Source: Dama dama (Eukaryota; Chordata; Mammalia; Artiodactyla; Cervidae). Taken from it: DNA of 64,000 nucleotides. A model generated the notes under the pieces. The model was not told where the DNA came from, ran no database searches, and saw only the letters and a list, made by a program, of their open reading frames with translations. The stretch's first letter is position 1; each line of letters begins with the position of its first letter. The stretch is taken from assembly GCF_033118175.1 (NCBI RefSeq), contig NC_083710.1, forward strand, positions 35,805,501-35,869,500, written 5' to 3'. A program made the translations under genes and the position numbers. Below are positions 58,468 through 64,000 of the stretch, in pieces.

Positions 58468-58499
58468 GTTGCCCTGGGCCAAGCGCTCGGCCACGTGCT

Positions 58500-58760
58500 G
58501 AGCCACGTGCCGCGGAACCGCTGACCACCTACCGCTCCCCCTGACCCAACGCGTGGGCCCAGGGCATTTCCGGGAGCGTGACCTCTGAGGGGCGGGGTTG
58601 GAGCCCTGGCGCGGCGCTCGCGCATGCTCCGTGAGACCCCGCGCGCGCCCGCGTTTGCGCATGCTCCGAGAGGTTCCGCGCGGGCTCGCGCTCGCGCATG
58701 CTCCGAGAGGCCCCGCGCAGGCCGCAGTTGCGCATGCTCTGGGGAGCCCTCTAGGCTGTC
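58500..58760 (-). promoter_or_regulatory. GTF3A: GTF3A CpG-rich promoter
   Basis: TATA-less GC-rich sequence directly upstream of exon 1. It shows an ETS-type TTTCCGGG (about 58,568-58,575), a GC box GGGGCGGGG (about 58,589-58,597) and the four-copy GCGCATGC array further out. The start site is inferred to lie near 58,500-58,600. Confidence 0.75.
58615..58745. repeat. 36-37 bp tandem repeat with GCGCATGC motif, 4 copies
   Basis: CGCATGCTCC begins at 58,621, 58,658 and 58,695, and CGCATGCTCT at 58,731 (spacing 37, 37, 36). The sequence between is also similar (GAGAG...CCGCGC). Each copy contains a palindromic GCATGC in an NRF1-like half-site context. It lies just upstream of GTF3A exon 1. Confidence 0.9.
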
Positions 58761-60249
58761 CGCGCCACTACCGCTCCGGGGGAGGAGCGGAGGCGAGGAA
58801 AGAAAGGGTCAGGGTTTCGTCCTACCCCAGCAAAAGGTGCCCGCGAGTCATGGGTCTTGCATGGACCCCTAAGCACTGCTTATATGTATTTTCCATCTGC
58901 CACCACCCTTTGCAGAGTACTAACCTTGCATGATCCAAACTATCCAGTTCTTACTATTACATTTTGGGTTTGCCTTTTTTATGAATTAATTTCCTGCACA
59001 ACTTTCCTCCGCAATCTCCGGGGCAGTGCCTCCTTCCTAAACGTGATTAAAATCACGTGGAGATCTTTTAAAACTTCCTAGCCCAGAACATATCTCGGAC
59101 CAATTAAATCACAGTTTTTGGCGGTGGAAAACGGGAATCCACAGTCTGGAAATTTCCCAAGTGATGCCAACGTGCAGACAAATTTGGGACCACTGCTCTA
59201 AGGCTTGGTCGCACAAGAGTATGGTCTTTGGAGTAGCAGCATCATTAGAAATCGGAACCTCGGACCTTCTGGAATCGGAGAGATCTATAGGTGATTCGAT
59301 ACAAACGAATTTGAGAAGCTCTGTTCAGAGGCTTGAATGGTATGGGTATCTTGGTTACAGGGGGACCACATATTTAAAGAACATCCTTGGAGGAGGATAA
59401 CAATGACAGGATGGTGTGATGTTCTGCCAGGTGTGTATTTTTCACAAACTTCATCACTGAATCATTCAACAAGCCCTGTCTGAAGGTGATGAACCCTGCA
59501 AAGAAGTGCAGTTTTGAAAGCGAGCCAGGTCTTCCATGAGGATAATAGCCTGTCTTGTCAGGTGTCTGGAGGACTGGGAGAAGGTGTCTGGGACATGCGT
59601 TTACATGCTGCTTTCTCCTTTGCTGACGCAGCCCCTCTCCAGGGACAAGTCCACACACATCCTTCCTATGACTGTGAACATCATACATGGTATGCCTGGG
59701 TGGTGCTTCTGGCTGTCTCCTCTGTGTTCCACTGCACCCTGGAAGTGGTGAGGTGTATGGTAAACCTCTTCCACATCCTCCCTCCTCTCGTTTTCCTGAC
59801 ACATGCCAAGCCCCATGCTCTGCTTCTGCCTTCCCAATGCTTCCCATCCCCTTAACCATCTGTTCTTCCCACATGCTTCTCCATACCCAAGTTTTTATGC
59901 TCAGTCCCTGACGGGAGGTATTGTAGTAAGAGAGCACTGGCTTTTCCCAGTTGGCTGTGATCCCACCAGAAGAGAGGTGTCCAGAGATCAATCCTCCCCA
60001 GCCTGCTCTGGACCTCAGTTCTCCCCATTATCCAGCAAGCCTTATACCTTCTAACACTGGTATTGAAGGAAAAGAGTGTCTATAGCAGGATTAGAAGAGA
60101 AAGTCCTGGAGTCGGGAAGACTGAGAGGCTACTATTGTCAGCAGAATAGGAGGTCTAGGTTTTAGGGGGTGACCACAGGACCAGCGAGAAGGAGGCAGGT
60201 AAGAGATGTTGAAGTGCACAGGTAAAAAGACAACTCAGTGAAGGTGGTG
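58746..60249. other. Intergenic sequence upstream of GTF3A
   Basis: No supported gene. About 59,030-59,205 resembles a MER5-like element (GATTAAAATCACGTGGAGAT; AAGTGATGCCAACGTGCAGA; GGGACCACTGCTC). Confidence 0.55.
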
Positions 60250-60455
60250 GTTAAAAGGTGATGGGCTTGGTAGTTTGGCAGACCTAACTCTGCTTGCTGG
60301 CTCTAGCATTTACTATTTGACATCACAATAGTTATTTAATTCCTCTGAACTTTGTGTTATGTGTGCAATGAGGATAGCGACATCTATGCCAGAGATTGTT
60401 GTGAGATTTATATGAGACAGTCAGTTCATGTGAAGTGCTTGGCTCAGAGCTCAAC
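60250..60455 (+). mobile_element. MIR SINE
   Basis: GCAGACCTAACTCTGCTTGC, TTAATTCCTCTGAACTTTGT, ATTGTTGTGAGATTTATATG, GTGCTTGGCTCAGAGC follow the MIR order. Confidence 0.7.
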
Positions 60456-60477
60456 TTAAAAAGTAATTTAAAAAATC

Positions 60478-60790
60478 AAGCTTCCCTGGTCCAGTGGTTA
60501 AGAATCTGTCTTGCCATGCAAGGGACACTTGTTTGATCCCTGGTCTCGGAGGAGCCCACATGTCGTGGAGTAGCTAAGCCCATGCACCACATCCACTGGG
60601 TCCATATGCCGCAACTACTGAAGCCCGCAAGCCTAGAGTCTGTGTACTCTGCCACAAGGGAAGCCACCGCAGTGAGAGGCCCACGCGTCACAGCAAAGAG
60701 CAGCCCCCGCTCGCCTCAACTAGACAAAGCCCACATCCAGCACTGAAGACCCACCACAGCCAAATAAATAAATCTTTATAGAAAAAAATT
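60478..60790 (+). mobile_element. CHR-type SINE
   Basis: GCTTCCCTGGTCCAGTGGTT, body AAGGGAAGCCACCGCAGTGA, tail CAAATAAATAAATC. Confidence 0.87.
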
Positions 60791-61106
60791 TAAAAATATT
60801 TTCCCCTATCTTGTGCTGGCTTACGCCTTCTGTCCTTACATGTGCCCTGTGGTTGACAGGCTTCTGTGATGGCCCCCCGTGATCCCTGCTTCCTGGTATC
60901 CCATTCTTGTGTAATCACCCCCTCTTTGGGGTAGACTGGACCCTGTGAATTGTTTCCAACTAATAGAATAAGGCAAAGGTTATGGGATGTGGTTAGGTTT
61001 ATAAAACATTGGGATTTCATCTTCCTTACTTCATTCCCTTCTGGGCTTGTACACTCGGACGAAACAGCTACCATGCGGGAGACACCCACAAGGCAAAGAA
61101 CCGAGC

Positions 61107-61222
61107 ATGGCCTTCCAGTTAAAAGGGAACTGAGGATGGCCTTCCAGTTAAAAGGGAACTGAGGATGGCCTTCCAGTTAAAAGGGAACTGAGGATGGCCT
61201 GCCAGCCAATAGGGAACTGAGG
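61107..61222. repeat. 29-bp tandem repeat, 4 copies
   Basis: ATGGCCTTCCAGTTAAAAGG plus GAACTGAGG repeats three times nearly exactly and a fourth time diverged (GCCAGCCAATAGGGAACTGA). Confidence 0.93.
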
Positions 61223-61869
61223 CTGTCGGTCCAGCAGCCATGGAGTGACTGAAGCCTGCTGACACGTGTAAGCTTAGAAGCAGATTCTGCCACAGCCAGG
61301 CCCTGGGATGCGACCCTACCCTGGCTGCCTCCTTCTTTGCAGCCTGGGAGAGACTGTGAAGCAGAGAACCTAGGTAAGCCACACCCAGACTCCTGACCTA
61401 CAGAAGTGGTAAGATAATAGATGTGTGTTGGTTTCTGCCACTAAATTTTGGGGTGGTTTGTTACCCAGCATTGACTAGCACATAGTCAGTCTTTCCTCAC
61501 ACGAAATAAGTCCAATAGTCCTGAATTCACCCTAAGGAGACAGCAGCTGAACAAAGAGGCTTCTGACAAGAGGGGGACTCTGACCCAGCATCCAACCACC
61601 ACACAACTGTCTTCCTATCCAAAAGTCAGATACACAGTGTGAAAGAATGCACGTAGTTATGGTGATAACTGGACAAAACAGCTCAAATATGGACTTCCCT
61701 GCAGTAGACAGTCCCTTAATCCCAACTGTATTCTTATCTTCTAATGTTTACTTCTCCTGTGTCGGTCCAGCACAGCCAAGACAGCCAGGGCCACTGTCCT
61801 CGCAGATCAAGCAAGGCACCAGGGTGTCATCCCTGAAGCCCATGTTTAACTTAAAGCTCTGAACCTTTC

Positions 61870-62000
61870 TTTTATTTATTGATTTTTTTTGACTGCACCT
61901 TGTGGCTTGCCGGATCTTAGTTCCTTGATCAAAGATTGGACTTGGGCCCTTGGCAGTGAGAGTGAAGAGTCCTAACCACTGGACCACCAGGGAATTCTCT
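61870..62000 (-). mobile_element. CHR-related SINE
   Basis: TTTATTGATTTTTTTTGACT, GGATCTTAGTTCCTTGATCA, ending ACTGGACCACCAGGGAATTC. Confidence 0.8.
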
Positions 62001-62049
62001 GTTCCTTCTTTATTAGGCGTGGGGTAGAAAGAACTTTGGATTCAACCCC

Positions 62050-62300
62050 AGTTGCCACTAACTACTTGCGTATGACTTTGGGCAACTCTTCCCAACTTGC
62101 TCTTCCTTCTCTATGAAATAGAGGAGACCCGGCCCTGCCTTCCTCACACAGTTGTTGTGGGCATCACCTGGCAACTTGGTCAATTAACTGATCTCTCTGA
62201 ACCTTGGTTTCTTCATCAGCCCATTGAGGACAGTGATACCTCCATCAGAAATAGTGAGGATTAATGAGAAAATACCTGTAAAGCACCTTTGCCAACCATG
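62050..62300 (+). mobile_element. MIR-like SINE remnant
   Basis: TTGCGTATGACTTTGGGCAA and a second match CTGATCTCTCTGAACCTTGG with TGAGGATTAATGAGAAAATA. Possibly two overlapping copies. Confidence 0.5.
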
Positions 62301-62302
62301 AA

Positions 62303-62785
62303 GTGCTGTTGTTCAGTCGCTCAGTCCTGTCCGACTCTTTGCAACCCCATGGGCTGCTGCACGCAAGGCTTCCCTGTCCATCTCCAACTCCTGGAGCCTG
62401 CTCAAACTCATGTCCATCAGGTCAGTGATGCCATCCAACCACCTCATCCCCTGTCATCCCCTTCTCCTCCCGCCTTCAGTCTTTCCCAGCATCAGGGCCT
62501 TTTCCAATGAGTTGGCTCTTTGCATCAGGTGGCCAGAGTATTGGAGCTTCAGCATCAGTCCTTCCAATGAATATTGGATTGATCTCCTTTAGGATGGACT
62601 GGTTTGATCTCCTTGCAATCCAAGGGACTCTCAAGAGTCTTCTCCAACACCACAGTTCAAAAGCATCAATTCTTCGGCGCTCAGCCTTCTCTATGATCCA
62701 ACTCTCACATCCATACCTGACTACTGGAAAAGCCATAGCTTTGACAATATGAACCTTTGTTGGTAAAGTAATGTCTCTGCTTTGT
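62303..62785 (-). mobile_element. BovB 3' fragment
   Basis: GCTGTTGTTCAGTCGCTCAG to GTAATGTCTCTGCTTTGTAT, antisense. The frame is broken. Confidence 0.93.
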
Positions 62786-64000
62786 ATGTAAACTGTTATG
62801 ACACTAGGTTCTCAAACACTGGCTCAAACAAAAAGTGAGTGAAGGGTTGAACCAAGGTCAGCCCAAGGATGACCAAGGTAGGATTGAGCAAGAGAGATTC
62901 TGCCCATCGGCTACATTCCCCGATGCTGCCATCTCCCTCGTCTGTCAGGGAGCCTCCGGGATCACTGATCATCTAAGCAGTCAAGAGAGGTCCCCAGGCG
63001 TCATCTGCTCTTTTGCCCTTGCTCCCAGCTGTCCTGTGTCAGCAGAGTCCTCGCCCTCTGGAAGCATCTGTTCTTGGACCGTCCCCTCCCCCCACGACTT
63101 CCCCTGGAACCATCCGTGACCAGCGGGAGATCCAAGATCACCCCACTTGGTTGCCTGCTCACCACGCAGTTCCGGCCTGGCTACTCCAATTAGCCCTCCT
63201 CTTGCTTCAGCCTGATTGCAGTGTTCTCCTGCAGCTGTAATTGCCGAGCCAGGGTATGGCCAGCACTTAGTCACCCCTCACCCGCTTCAGATCCATCTAA
63301 GCCGGAAGCAGCCAGATTCCATCTAGTGAGTGGGGCCTGATTGCTCTTTGATTACTCACAGGGTCAGGTGCTTGAGTGATCACCGTTTCTATCTGCAGCC
63401 CATGCAAGATGTTCATGTTTGATAATTTCCTCCACCAGCTTTTCTCACCGAGCCCACAGAGACGCCGCCCCGCCTCCCGGCAGAGATGAGCGAGAACCCT
63501 CGCCCCATTTTTAGATGGCTCCTTGGTTTTCCTTAGGGGTGGAAGCCATCCATCTTTCTTCACCCCCACTGTCTGCATCTCCTTCCGCTATCGTCTCACC
63601 TGATCTCCAGATGCATCCTGCAGCTGGCTCCCACTACAATTAAGGGATCCTTCCCCAATGCCAGGAACTTCAGTGGCATCCCAGAGCCTTTAGGATAAAG
63701 ACCTGACTTCTTGCTGCACCCCCACACTCAGCCTCACTGTGCATCCCTCCACTCTGGTCCAAGTCTACTGGGCTTCCTTCCTTACTCACACCCAGCCATC
63801 ATCCACTCCCCTGACATGCTCTTTTCTCAGTTTGTATCACTCTTTCTTCTTGACTGAGTTCAAAGTTTTCCCAACACTGCCACGAATAAATAGGAACCAT
63901 CTCTCTCCAGACAGAGGGTTGTGTGGAAGAGAGATGGGAAGGGAAGGGGTCTCCTGGATCTTTGGGAACGTCTGGAAAGCGGAAGTATTAGTTGCTCAGT
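62786..64000. other. Intergenic sequence, nothing recognised
   Basis: No gene, young repeat or splice-supported exon was found. Open frames here lack any domain. Confidence 0.5.

Overview
This is nuclear DNA from a ruminant, almost certainly a bovid. It is saturated with ruminant-specific repeats: BovB (RTE) LINE fragments, Bov-tA and Bov-A2 SINEs, CHR-type tRNA-Glu SINEs and bovid L1 3' ends, with GT-AG introns and CpG-island promoters. From gene content and order I infer synteny with human 13q12.2 (cattle chromosome 12); a specific species cannot be fixed by eye.

Two protein-coding genes can be supported, arranged tail to tail. MTIF3 (mitochondrial translation initiation factor 3) is on the + strand. 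Its CpG-island promoter lies at about 34.75-35.6 kb, a long 5' region with two candidate non-coding exons follows, and three coding exons lie at 43,974-44,418, 45,609-45,766 and 46,698-46,916 (273 aa, intact). GTF3A (TFIIIA, the 5S rRNA transcription factor) is on the - strand. Nine coding exons run from 58,467 down to 47,004 (354 aa, all nine C2H2 zinc fingers intact), with a CpG-rich promoter at about 58.5-58.8 kb. The reading frame appears to start at a CUG in strong context.

The 3' ends converge so tightly that the two poly(A) signals overlap in one 9-bp sequence (46,918-46,926: AATAAA on +, ATTAAA on -). The two mRNAs are therefore expected to overlap by a few tens of bases, and the GTF3A message should end inside the last MTIF3 coding exon. 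The pair links mitochondrial translation initiation with Pol III 5S rRNA transcription. Both promoters carry NRF1-like GCGCATGC/GCGCACGC motifs, and the GTF3A promoter holds four of them at 36-37 bp periodicity.

Layout: 1-34.7 kb is intergenic and repeat-rich (SINEs, 5'-truncated BovB copies with target-site duplications, L1 3' ends, a 23-bp/69-bp higher-order minisatellite at 20.9-21.7 kb). 34.7-46.95 kb is MTIF3. 46.9-58.6 kb is GTF3A; its intron 6 holds a 2.6-kb BovB copy with a 5' inversion flanked by a target-site duplication (twin-priming structure). 58.75-64 kb is intergenic upstream of GTF3A, with old MIR, hAT and CHR repeats, a 29-bp tandem repeat and a BovB fragment. I found no rRNA, functional tRNA, CRISPR array or bacterial-type operon.
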